A DNA stretch of 12,640 nt, from contig DHJF01000014.1 of NCBI GenBank assembly GCA_002404195.1, positions 34,815-47,454 on the forward strand, read 5' to 3'. Positions within the stretch are counted from its first letter, which is position 1, and each line of letters starts with the position of its first letter. This document shows positions 7,730 through 12,640 of the stretch, piece by piece. This DNA comes from Candidatus Saccharibacteria bacterium UBA4727. GTDB taxonomy: Bacteria > Patescibacteriota > Saccharimonadia > Saccharimonadales > Saccharimonadaceae. The notes under the pieces were generated by a model, which was not told the origin of the DNA, did not search any database, and saw only the letters and a program-made list of their open reading frames with translations. The translations under genes and the position numbers were made by a program.

Positions 7730-8974
7730 CGAATCTGGCGACGCAATAGGATGTGTGATGACATGGGCATGGTCAGTGATCCAGTCGAGATCGGCTTGAA
7801 AGGTTACTGCGTCGGGGTTATGAAGAATGATGACGGCGCACATTTTGTAGCCGTCGGCTGCTTTGCCGACGAGTTGACCTTCTTTTACTTTGATACTGAA
7901 GTAGTTGAGTGAAGGTAGTTTCTCGAGTGTTGTGATGTGGTCTATGCCACTAAAGATGCCTGGTTGTTTTGGAAATAACTCGAGTACTGCGCAGTAGTGG
8001 TTACGATCTGCGCTGATATTTGGCGTGCCTCCAAGGGCGAGTGCGAGTGCGGCACCGGTTATGTCGATACCGTTGGCGAGACTATGCATGCGTTCACGAT
8101 AGCCCCCATTGCGTGCGCCAATTTCGACGATACGCGGGCCCGCAGTTGTCATAATAATTTCAATATGAGCCGGTGAGTTTTTCATCCCGAGGGCTTTCAC
8201 GCCAACCGCGGCGCAGTGACGCAGGGCGGTTTGGTCATCGGCTGTAAGACGGCTGGGAAGAAGGCGGCTATAGTGAAAATTGTCATCGTAGCCGATGTCA
8301 TATCCTGTTTGATAGTCAACAATTTGGTCGAGGATGTGCGGAATGCCATCGCTATCGACAAAGGCGTCAACTGAATGAATGCTTCCCTCGAGGAACTCTT
8401 CGATGATGAGCTTTGGTGTTCGATTCGGCGCATATTTCTTGTAAATCGTTTGCAAAAGGTGCACTGAATGGTCGTAATTGTGCAGTAATTCATCAAGCGA
8501 GCTATTTTTTGTGACGAGGAGGCTTTTAGCGAGGTTTGCAGGCTTAAGAATGAGGGGGAATGAATGTGCTTGTGCGAATGCACGGACATCCTCTTTTGAA
8601 GTGACGACATCAAAGGCTGGGCTAATCTTCTCTGGGGCGGTGTCAAAAAGTGAACGCATAAGAAACTTATCAGTACAGGCCTCGGCTGTTGCGACAGGTA
8701 AACCGGGCAAGCCAAGGTGCTCGGTGATCCACGCAGTCGGTAGGACGTAGTTTTCGTAGGTCGTCAGGACTGCGTCGACGGGCGTTTTTAGGGTATCGAC
8801 AGCTGAGAGCAGGCCGGCTTTGGAGCTGAAATCTGCAACAACGCGATGCTTGAATTTTTTATCAGGAAATTTTGTTTTTATGACATCTTGCAAGACGGTA
8901 TAGGTATGGTCATGTGATTCGATATAGTCGATGAGGGATGAAAATTTTTGGCCAACGATAAGGATATGTGACAT
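7724..8974 (-). CDS. ATP-grasp ligase of the BacD / carbamoyl-phosphate-synthase type
   Basis: This 416-residue cytosolic protein has an N-terminal Rossmann-like domain (ILIVG) of about 95 residues and then a classical ATP-grasp domain. Visible positions are K103 (TDKFLMR), ATP-binding K144 (LILKPANLAKS), E192-E193 in the hinge strand (IIEEFLEG), E272 (HIEI) and E284/N289 in VEIGARNGG. The last block is the metal and substrate signature of L-amino acid ligases such as BacD/YwfE and of PurK/CPS-like enzymes, rather than of RimK. A C-terminal domain of about 100 residues follows, as in BacD-type proteins. The likely reaction is formation of a dipeptide or other amide from small molecules. The ATG has no Shine-Dalgarno site but has a promoter ending seven bases away. 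The gene is convergent with the paralogue pair and divergent from the retropepsin-rimK operon. Confidence 0.82.
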   Translation of the reverse strand: MSHILIVGQKFSSLIDYIESHDHTYTVLQDVIKTKFPDKKFKHRVVADFSSKAGLLSAVDTLKTPVDAVLTTYENYVLPTAWITEHLGLPGLPVATAEACTDKFLMRSLFDTAPEKISPAFDVVTSKEDVRAFAQAHSFPLILKPANLAKSLLVTKNSSLDELLHNYDHSVHLLQTIYKKYAPNRTPKLIIEEFLEGSIHSVDAFVDSDGIPHILDQIVDYQTGYDIGYDDNFHYSRLLPSRLTADDQTALRHCAAVGVKALGMKNSPAHIEIIMTTAGPRIVEIGARNGGYRERMHSLANGIDITGAALALALGGTPNISADRNHYCAVLELFPKQPGIFSGIDHITTLEKLPSLNYFSIKVKEGQLVGKAADGYKMCAVIILHNPDAVTFQADLDWITDHAHVITHPIASPDSL

Positions 8975-8981
8975 ATTGCAA

Positions 8982-9010
8982 ATTATATATAATTATGTTA
9001 ATATAATCAA
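8982..9010 (-). promoter_or_regulatory. Promoter of the minus-strand BacD-type gene, predicted leaderless
   Basis: Read on the minus strand, TTGATT (9005-9010) and TATAAT (8982-8987) are separated by exactly 17 bases. Seven bases lie between the -10 box and the ATG at 8974, so transcription should start at or next to the start codon. The region is strongly AT-rich, and no purine-rich ribosome site is present. Confidence 0.65.
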
Positions 9011-9031
9011 GTCTTTAAATTAATACGATAC

Positions 9032-9042
9032 TGGTAGATAAT
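9032..9042 (+). promoter_or_regulatory. Extended -10 promoter of the retropepsin-rimK operon, predicted leaderless
   Basis: TGGTAGATAAT holds two overlapping -10 candidates: TAGATA (9035-9040) with an extended TG, and GATAAT (9037-9042). The second ends seven bases before the ATG at 9050. A weak -35 (TTTAAA, 9014-9019) is 17 bases upstream of it. An in-frame TAG at 9035-9037 excludes an earlier start codon. Confidence 0.5.
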
Positions 9043-9049
9043 AAAGCTT

Positions 9050-9547
9050 ATGGCTTCAAAACATGATTTTCACAAAGTAATTATTGGTCGCTCTGAAGTG
9101 CTCACGTTCGTGGGGACAGACGCAGTTGGCGTGCCTGCTAAGACCGATACGGGAGCGTATCGGTCGGCGGTCCATGTCTCAAACATACTTGTGCGTGAGG
9201 ACGGGATTTTAACCTTCGAACTACTAGGCGGGCACCCGGTGTGTGGTTCGATGTCGCGTGTGATTGAAGCCGAAGAGTACAAAAAAGTAACGATCGCAAA
9301 CTCGTTCGGACACCAGGAAGAGCGCTTTGAAGTAAAGTTAAAAGTAAAGCTCGGGCCGAAAGTCTTTCATGCGCAGTTTACATTAGCGGATCGATCAAAG
9401 AAAATTTATCCCATACTTCTTGGACGCAAACTGTTGAATCATCGTTTTCTGGTTGATTCGAGCGAGACAAGCCTTGATCGAATTACGCTCAAGCAACGGT
9501 ATCATATTGATTTTCCTAATGATGAAGAAGAGGGGCGTGAATTATGA
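9050..9547 (+). CDS. RimB-like retropepsin-fold protease (DUF785, RimK-associated)
   Basis: This 165-residue cytosolic protein belongs to the family often named ATP-dependent zinc protease or RimK/LysX family protein. Its fold is that of a retroviral-type aspartic protease. The active-site triad is visible as D33-T34-G35 in KTDTGAYRSAVH. The second hallmark is IYPILLGRKLLNHRFLVD (119-136), matching the ILLGR...FLVD block of the family. The length is normal. In pseudomonads the homologue RimB works with RimK to control glutamate tails on ribosomal protein S6. The gene here overlaps rimK by four bases (ATGA), so the pairing is conserved. The protein may trim or limit the tails added by RimK, or act on RimK itself. 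The C terminus is acidic (NDEEEGREL). The start lacks a Shine-Dalgarno site, consistent with a leaderless mRNA. Confidence 0.87.
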   Translation: MASKHDFHKVIIGRSEVLTFVGTDAVGVPAKTDTGAYRSAVHVSNILVREDGILTFELLGGHPVCGSMSRVIEAEEYKKVTIANSFGHQEERFEVKLKVKLGPKVFHAQFTLADRSKKIYPILLGRKLLNHRFLVDSSETSLDRITLKQRYHIDFPNDEEEGREL

Positions 9548-10455
9548 GGATAGCTATTTTATCGAACGGACCAGGAAATTATTCTACGAAACGCCTTAAA
9601 GAAGTGGCAATTGCCAGAGGGCACACCGTTAAGGTGGTCAAATATCGTGACTGTTATGCTTCGATTGAGCAAAATAATCCAACGGTGAGTTATAGGGGTG
9701 AGGATTTGTCGCAGTTCGATGCGATTATCCCACGTATTGCTGCCAATATGACGCGCTACGGCACAGCGATTTTACGTCAGCTGGAAATGCAGGGCGTGTA
9801 CAGCACGTCGAGTTCAATTGCCATTAGCCGTTCACGCGATAAGCTGCGGAGTATGCAACTGATGGCGAAGGCAGGGATTGGCATTCCGAAAACGGTGGTG
9901 TCGCGCAATACGACTGATATTGATGTCTTACTTGATCAACTGGGCGGCATGCCAGTGATTATCAAGCTTGCGCGTGGTACGCATGGCAACGGCGTGGTCT
10001 TGGCTGAAACGAAGAAAGCGGCCAAATCAGTTTTGCAAGCATTTTACTTAACGAACGATGACGGCACGAATATTTTGCTACAAGAGTTCGTCAAAGAATC
10101 GGCCGGCACCGATATTCGTGCTTTTGTGGTCGGTAGCCGCGTGGTTGCCAGCATGAAGCGTCAGAGTCTCGATGATGATTTTCGCTCGAACTTACACAAG
10201 GGTGGCGAAGGGACGGTTATTAAGTTAACTGAAGAAGAGCGCAAGATGGCTGTGAAAGCTGCTAAGGCTATGGGTCTGAATATCGCTGGTGTTGATATGA
10301 TGCGAAGCGAGCGTGGTCCGCTTATCTTGGAAGTGAATGCCAGCCCTGGGTTTGGGATTGAAAAAGTGACTGGTCGTGACGTGGCGAGCAGCGTCATTGA
10401 ATACGTCGAAATGAACGCCAAGCGTCGTAACAAAAAAGACAAAGTCGGCGCCTAG
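9544..10455 (+). CDS. rimK: RimK family alpha-L-glutamate ligase
   Basis: This 303-residue enzyme closely follows E. coli RimK along its whole length. RimK adds glutamates to the C terminus of ribosomal protein S6 using ATP. Matching blocks are the N terminus MRIAILS, FDAIIPRI (58-65), SRDKLRSMQLMAKAGI (97-112) and ATP-binding K141 followed by a glycine-rich loop. Others are DIR (190-192), FRSNLHKGG (213-221) with N216, and metal ligands D251 (AGVDMM), E263 and N265 in LEVNASPG. All known catalytic positions are present. The C-terminal tail is basic (AKRRNKKDKVGA). The start overlaps the stop of the retropepsin gene, and a purine-rich stretch around 9527-9535 can serve as ribosome site. Whether S6 is the target here cannot be seen in this window. 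Confidence 0.92.
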   Translation: MRIAILSNGPGNYSTKRLKEVAIARGHTVKVVKYRDCYASIEQNNPTVSYRGEDLSQFDAIIPRIAANMTRYGTAILRQLEMQGVYSTSSSIAISRSRDKLRSMQLMAKAGIGIPKTVVSRNTTDIDVLLDQLGGMPVIIKLARGTHGNGVVLAETKKAAKSVLQAFYLTNDDGTNILLQEFVKESAGTDIRAFVVGSRVVASMKRQSLDDDFRSNLHKGGEGTVIKLTEEERKMAVKAAKAMGLNIAGVDMMRSERGPLILEVNASPGFGIEKVTGRDVASSVIEYVEMNAKRRNKKDKVGA

Positions 10456-10475
10456 GAGACAACGCGTAGTGTAGC

Positions 10476-10484
10476 TGATATACT
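10476..10484 (+). promoter_or_regulatory. Extended -10 promoter of the 10491 gene, predicted leaderless
   Basis: TG (10476-10477), one base, then TATACT (10479-10484) forms an extended -10. GAGACA (10456-10461) is a partial -35 at 17 bases. Six bases separate the -10 box from the ATG at 10491, so transcription should start at or near the start codon. The TGA at 10476-10478 is in frame and excludes an earlier start. Confidence 0.55.
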
Positions 10485-10490
10485 ACGTGT

Positions 10491-10988
10491 ATGACCGCAG
10501 TGGGACGCTATTTCTTAGGCTTACGCAAAGACACGTTACCGTGGCTATTTATTCTATTTTTCTTGGGCGTTATTGTCGCAACCGGCTTTTATGTGCTGCA
10601 ACCGGCGCTGCAACCGAGTGCAATGTTACGACTAGGTGATGGTATCTTTACAACAAGCATGGTGATGGTTGATCAAAAACAGGTCGGCGCTCCAATTGAT
10701 ACGGCTACTTTAATGCAGAATCAGGCAGTCATGCTTGTCTATGGTTATGAGCAGATTTTGCCGGTGACGCTGCGGGCAAATACTGCGGCGGTAGACCTCG
10801 TGTGGGTCAATAACAATAAAAAAGTAGTCTATATTGTGAAGAATATTTCGAGCGAGACAGCCGACCAGTTTACGCCGACCGATTCCGCGCGCTATATTAT
10901 TGAATTAGCTGCTGGGACGGTGAAAAATAAGGCGATTGTGGTTGGTATGAAGGCTGATTTTGACGAGCGTCGGCTAGGAGGCTTTTAG
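10491..10988 (+). CDS. Membrane-anchored DUF192-like protein
   Basis: This 165-residue protein has one N-terminal membrane helix (about residues 17-37) after a short basic segment, so the rest is probably exported and anchored. The soluble part resembles the DUF192 family: an early beta segment MLRLGDGIFTTSMVMVD, then AAVDLVWVNNNKKVVYIVKNI and the characteristic ARYIIELAAGTV. The usual central FWMKNT-like block of DUF192 is not recognisable; it is replaced by around LPVTLRANTAAVDLVWV. It is therefore a diverged member or a relative. The family's function is unknown. The gene starts 35 bases after rimK but has its own promoter-like sequence, no Shine-Dalgarno site and an in-frame stop at 10476. 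The next gene begins directly at its stop codon. Confidence 0.75.
   Translation: MTAVGRYFLGLRKDTLPWLFILFFLGVIVATGFYVLQPALQPSAMLRLGDGIFTTSMVMVDQKQVGAPIDTATLMQNQAVMLVYGYEQILPVTLRANTAAVDLVWVNNNKKVVYIVKNISSETADQFTPTDSARYIIELAAGTVKNKAIVVGMKADFDERRLGGF
10976..10981 (+). promoter_or_regulatory. Consensus Shine-Dalgarno site for the 10989 gene
   Basis: AGGAGG is seven bases before the ATG at 10989 and lies within the end of the upstream gene. It shows that this organism uses normal ribosome sites inside operons, in contrast to the first genes of several units. Confidence 0.8.
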
Positions 10989-11465
10989 ATGAGCTTTATC
11001 GTTATATTCTCAGCCTTGGCGGTCGTGCTCTTTGCTGCTGCCTTTTTCTCAAAACGACGTTTTGGCGTACTGGGCTTGGCGCTACTGGCCGGTGTCACAC
11101 TTAGCGGCTTGTGGGATGAGACGGTGACGATGATCGTCGCTGGTATTGGTGTACGTTCGAGCGTACCGCCACTAGAGACAGTAGTTGGGGCGGCAATTGT
11201 TGTCTTCCCGGCACTGCTTTTACTACTCAGCGGGCCAACCTATCGTACGGCTATGCAGCGACTTGCCGGCGCTCTGGCGTTTACGCTGCTTGCCCTGGCG
11301 TTGCTGCTACAGCCACTGTCTCAGGCGCTCGTTATTACGGGCCTAGGCAGGACGGTCTATGATATGTTTATGCAATATCATGCAACGATTATTACCGCTT
11401 GTCTGATTTTTGCTATTTTAGATCTATTTGGCACAAAAACACCGCGTCACGACGCAAAACATTGA
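10989..11465 (+). CDS. Small multi-pass membrane protein, unknown function
   Basis: This 158-residue protein has about five predicted membrane helices: near residues 2-19, 26-44, 63-82, 91-112 and 130-147. Loops are short, and the C-terminal tail (TKTPRHDAKH) is basic. There is no recognisable catalytic motif and I cannot name a family. The start codon follows the stop of the DUF192-like gene with no gap, and a full AGGAGG ribosome site precedes it, so the two genes are probably co-translated. The pairing suggests a shared envelope role, which is an inference. The gene ends in TGA; that stop overlaps the -35 box of the tRNA promoter. Confidence 0.75.
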   Translation: MSFIVIFSALAVVLFAAAFFSKRRFGVLGLALLAGVTLSGLWDETVTMIVAGIGVRSSVPPLETVVGAAIVVFPALLLLLSGPTYRTAMQRLAGALAFTLLALALLLQPLSQALVITGLGRTVYDMFMQYHATIITACLIFAILDLFGTKTPRHDAKH

Positions 11466-11491
11466 CAAACCACCCTTTAAAATGCTATCTT
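11462..11491 (+). promoter_or_regulatory. Promoter of the tRNA-Lys gene
   Basis: A perfect TTGACA (11462-11467) and TATCTT (11486-11491) with TG one base upstream of the -10 box are 18 bases apart. The predicted start, near 11498, is about five bases before the mature tRNA. The -35 overlaps the stop codon of the upstream gene. Confidence 0.65.
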
Positions 11492-11502
11492 TATAGAGTT
11501 AT

Positions 11503-11579
11503 GGAGCCATAGCTCAGCTGGTTAGAGCACCTGCCTTTTAAGCAGGGTGTCCTGAGTTCAAGTCTCAGTGGCTTCACCA
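11503..11579 (+). tRNA. trnK: tRNA-Lys (anticodon UUU), CCA encoded
   Basis: The sequence folds as a full 77-base cloverleaf. The acceptor stem pairs GGAGCCA with TGGCTTC (one G-U pair) and is followed by discriminator A and an encoded CCA. The D stem is GCTC/GAGC. The anticodon stem CCTGC/GCAGG closes the seven-base loop CTTTTAA, so the anticodon is TTT, for lysine codons AAA and AAG. The T stem is CTGAG/CTCAG with loop TTCAAGT. It has its own promoter and terminator and is probably transcribed alone. Confidence 0.96.
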
Positions 11580-11618
11580 TAGAAAATACCTCATCTTCGG
11601 ATGGGGTATTTTCTATGG
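11577..11618 (+). terminator. Long hairpin terminator fused to the tRNA 3' end
   Basis: Two 19-base arms (11577-11595 and 11600-11618) pair along their whole length with a single G-U pair and enclose a TTCG tetraloop. The inner ten pairs followed by TTTTCT form a typical intrinsic terminator. The complementary A-run on the 5' side would make it work in both directions. The outer pairs include the CCA of the tRNA, so the primary transcript has a choice between the tRNA acceptor end and the hairpin base. Confidence 0.85.
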
Positions 11619-11681
11619 TGGAATTATCCGAAACTATACTTATAATATCTTGCGCGTCTTCTGTGGGCGCAGACGGCGGTT

Positions 11682-11792
11682 GTGATTAATGGCTGGGCGA
11701 TTGCAGGCTACTATATTGTGCTACTTAGCCTATGTGTTTATATGTGGAGAGTGACGGGCTTTCATCTGCGCGAGGCAAACATTGTGGAGTAG
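11682..11792 (+). CDS. Possible small membrane peptide in the tRNA-yebC spacer
   Basis: The frame is open from 11646 to the TAG at 11790-11792. It reads like coding sequence, with a hydrophobic stretch (GWAIAGYYIVLLSLCVYMW) followed by RVTGFHLREANIVE. The only standard in-frame start upstream of the hydrophobic part is GTG at 11682, which gives 36 residues; it has no good ribosome site. A TATAAT at 11641-11646 lies just upstream of the open frame. It could be a real one-helix peptide, a remnant of a lost membrane protein, or chance. The rest of the spacer (11619-11849) shows only the yebC promoter. Confidence 0.25.
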   Translation: MINGWAIAGYYIVLLSLCVYMWRVTGFHLREANIVE

Positions 11793-11804
11793 TTGGCTGG
11801 TATC

Positions 11805-11813
11805 TGTTATAAT
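11805..11813 (+). promoter_or_regulatory. Extended -10 promoter of yebC
   Basis: TG, one base, then TATAAT (11808-11813) is an extended -10. TTGTGG at 11782-11787 is 20 bases upstream, so the -35 is poor and the extended TG probably compensates. The predicted start near 11820 gives a leader of about 30 bases, with GGAG at 11840-11843 six bases before the yebC ATG. Confidence 0.6.
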
Positions 11814-11849
11814 GAGGGAAACGATACCGATTAATCGACGGAGATTCTT

Positions 11850-12575
11850 ATGTCAGGACACAGTAAATGGTCAACAATTAAACGTGAAAAAGGTGCGAAA
11901 GACGCCAAGCGCGGCGCTGTTTTTACAAAAATCGGCAATCAGATTGCGATTGCCGCGCGCAGTGGCGCTGATCCAACCATGAATTCGGCCTTAGCGCTGG
12001 CTATCGAAACTGCTAAGCAGGCAAACATGCCAAACGCGAATATCCAGCGCGCGATTGACCGTGTCAGTGACAAGAACGCCGCTGTCATGGAAGAGGCGAC
12101 ATATGAGGGCTATGGTCCTGGTGGCGTCGGCATTATTGTTGAGACGGCAACGGATAATAAAAATCGCACCTACCCGGAAGTACGCAGTGCGCTGACGAAA
12201 AACGGCGGTAATATGGCTGAACCTGGTAGCGTTGCCTTTCAGTTTACCCGTAAAGGAGTGATTCGTGTCATTGCCAGCGGTGAGGATGCGCTTCTCGCGA
12301 TTCTTGATGCTGGTGCTGAGGATGCAATTGAGGAGGACGGTGAAATGACCGTCTATACCGAACTCAAAGACCTGACGAAAGTCCGTACGGCATTGATTGA
12401 AGCGGGACTGACGGTCAAAGAGGCTGAGCTGCAATACGTACCAAACAGCCAAGTTGAAATCAGCGACCCAGAAGTGGCGCGCAAAATCTTTAAGGTGCTC
12501 GACGCGCTTGATGACCTCGATGACGTGGTGAATGTTCATACCAATGCCGATATTACGGTTGAACCAGCCGAATAG
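11850..12575 (+). CDS. yebC: YebC/PmpR family protein
   Basis: This 241-residue protein is a full-length member of the YebC family. The signature N terminus MSGHSKWSTIKREKGAKDAKRG is nearly invariant in the family. It is followed by the blocks NIQRAIDR, YEGYGPGGVGIIVE, TDNKNRT and GSVAFQF. Three domains are expected: a helical N-terminal domain and two alpha/beta domains with an acidic surface. YebC proteins were described as transcriptional regulators such as PmpR; more recent work links them to relief of ribosome stalling, including at proline runs. A role in translation would fit a compact genome. The gene has its own extended -10 promoter and a GGAG ribosome site. In many bacteria ruvC follows yebC, but the 65 bases left in the window do not show it. 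Confidence 0.95.
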   Translation: MSGHSKWSTIKREKGAKDAKRGAVFTKIGNQIAIAARSGADPTMNSALALAIETAKQANMPNANIQRAIDRVSDKNAAVMEEATYEGYGPGGVGIIVETATDNKNRTYPEVRSALTKNGGNMAEPGSVAFQFTRKGVIRVIASGEDALLAILDAGAEDAIEEDGEMTVYTELKDLTKVRTALIEAGLTVKEAELQYVPNSQVEISDPEVARKIFKVLDALDDLDDVVNVHTNADITVEPAE

Positions 12576-12609
12576 ATAACAGGCACTGCTACCTACTCAA
12601 AGCAGCGTG

Positions 12610-12640
12610 ATGATTAGCTACATTCAAACGGTGAGCGCGA
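12610..12640 (+). CDS. Possible start of a downstream gene, cut by the window edge
   Basis: An ATG at 12610 opens a frame (MISYIQTVSA) that runs to the window end. There is no clear ribosome site, and only ten codons are visible. It does not match the start of RuvC. Too short to identify. Confidence 0.2.
   Translation, partial: MISYIQTVSA

Noticed and set aside
1..12640. CRISPR arrays, insertion sequences, integrase or attachment sites
   Set aside because: I saw no regularly spaced repeats, transposase motifs, or duplicated tRNA ends on reading the window.

Overview
The window most likely comes from a small-genome bacterium of the candidate phyla radiation, best matching Saccharibacteria (TM7). 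The basis is the compact layout, the gene style (YebC, a DnaJ with a reduced ATP-grasp-rich neighbourhood, many small membrane proteins of no clear family) and moderate GC. UGA is used as a stop (genes ending at 9547 and 11465), so this is not a lineage that reads UGA as glycine. The lineage is an inference; no rRNA gene or marker set is present.

Layout. 1-570: the C-terminal part of DnaJ, running in from the left. 628-2976: a large multi-pass membrane protein. 2973-10455: a dense island of five ATP-grasp ligases and two peptidase-like proteins. In order these are a cyanophycin-synthetase-type ATP-grasp protein (minus), a large HExxH metalloprotease-like protein (plus), two paralogous RimK-like ATP-grasp proteins (plus), a BacD/carbamoyl-phosphate-synthase-type ATP-grasp protein (minus), a RimB-like retropepsin (plus) and a near-canonical RimK (plus). 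10491-11465: a membrane-anchored DUF192-like protein and a small membrane protein. 11503-11579: tRNA-Lys(UUU), followed directly by a long terminator hairpin. 11850-12575: YebC.

How the genes may work together. RimK-type enzymes join amino acids to carboxyl groups at the C terminus of proteins or small molecules. The two peptidase-like proteins sit in the same transcription units as ligases. The simplest reading is one or more build-and-trim systems that add and remove amino acids, perhaps glutamate, on a protein or small-molecule carrier. The 9050-10455 pair resembles the known RimB-RimK pair that acts on ribosomal protein S6. The 2973-8974 block looks like a separate, less described amidoligase/peptidase system; its substrate cannot be read from the sequence.

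Expression. Five genes that begin transcription units (4177, 5938, 8974 minus, 9050, 10491) have a -10 box ending 6 to 12 bases before the start codon, no Shine-Dalgarno sequence, and an in-frame stop just upstream. This predicts leaderless or near-leaderless mRNAs. Genes inside operons (6827, 9544, 10989) and the genes at 628, 3929 (minus) and 11850 have Shine-Dalgarno sites.
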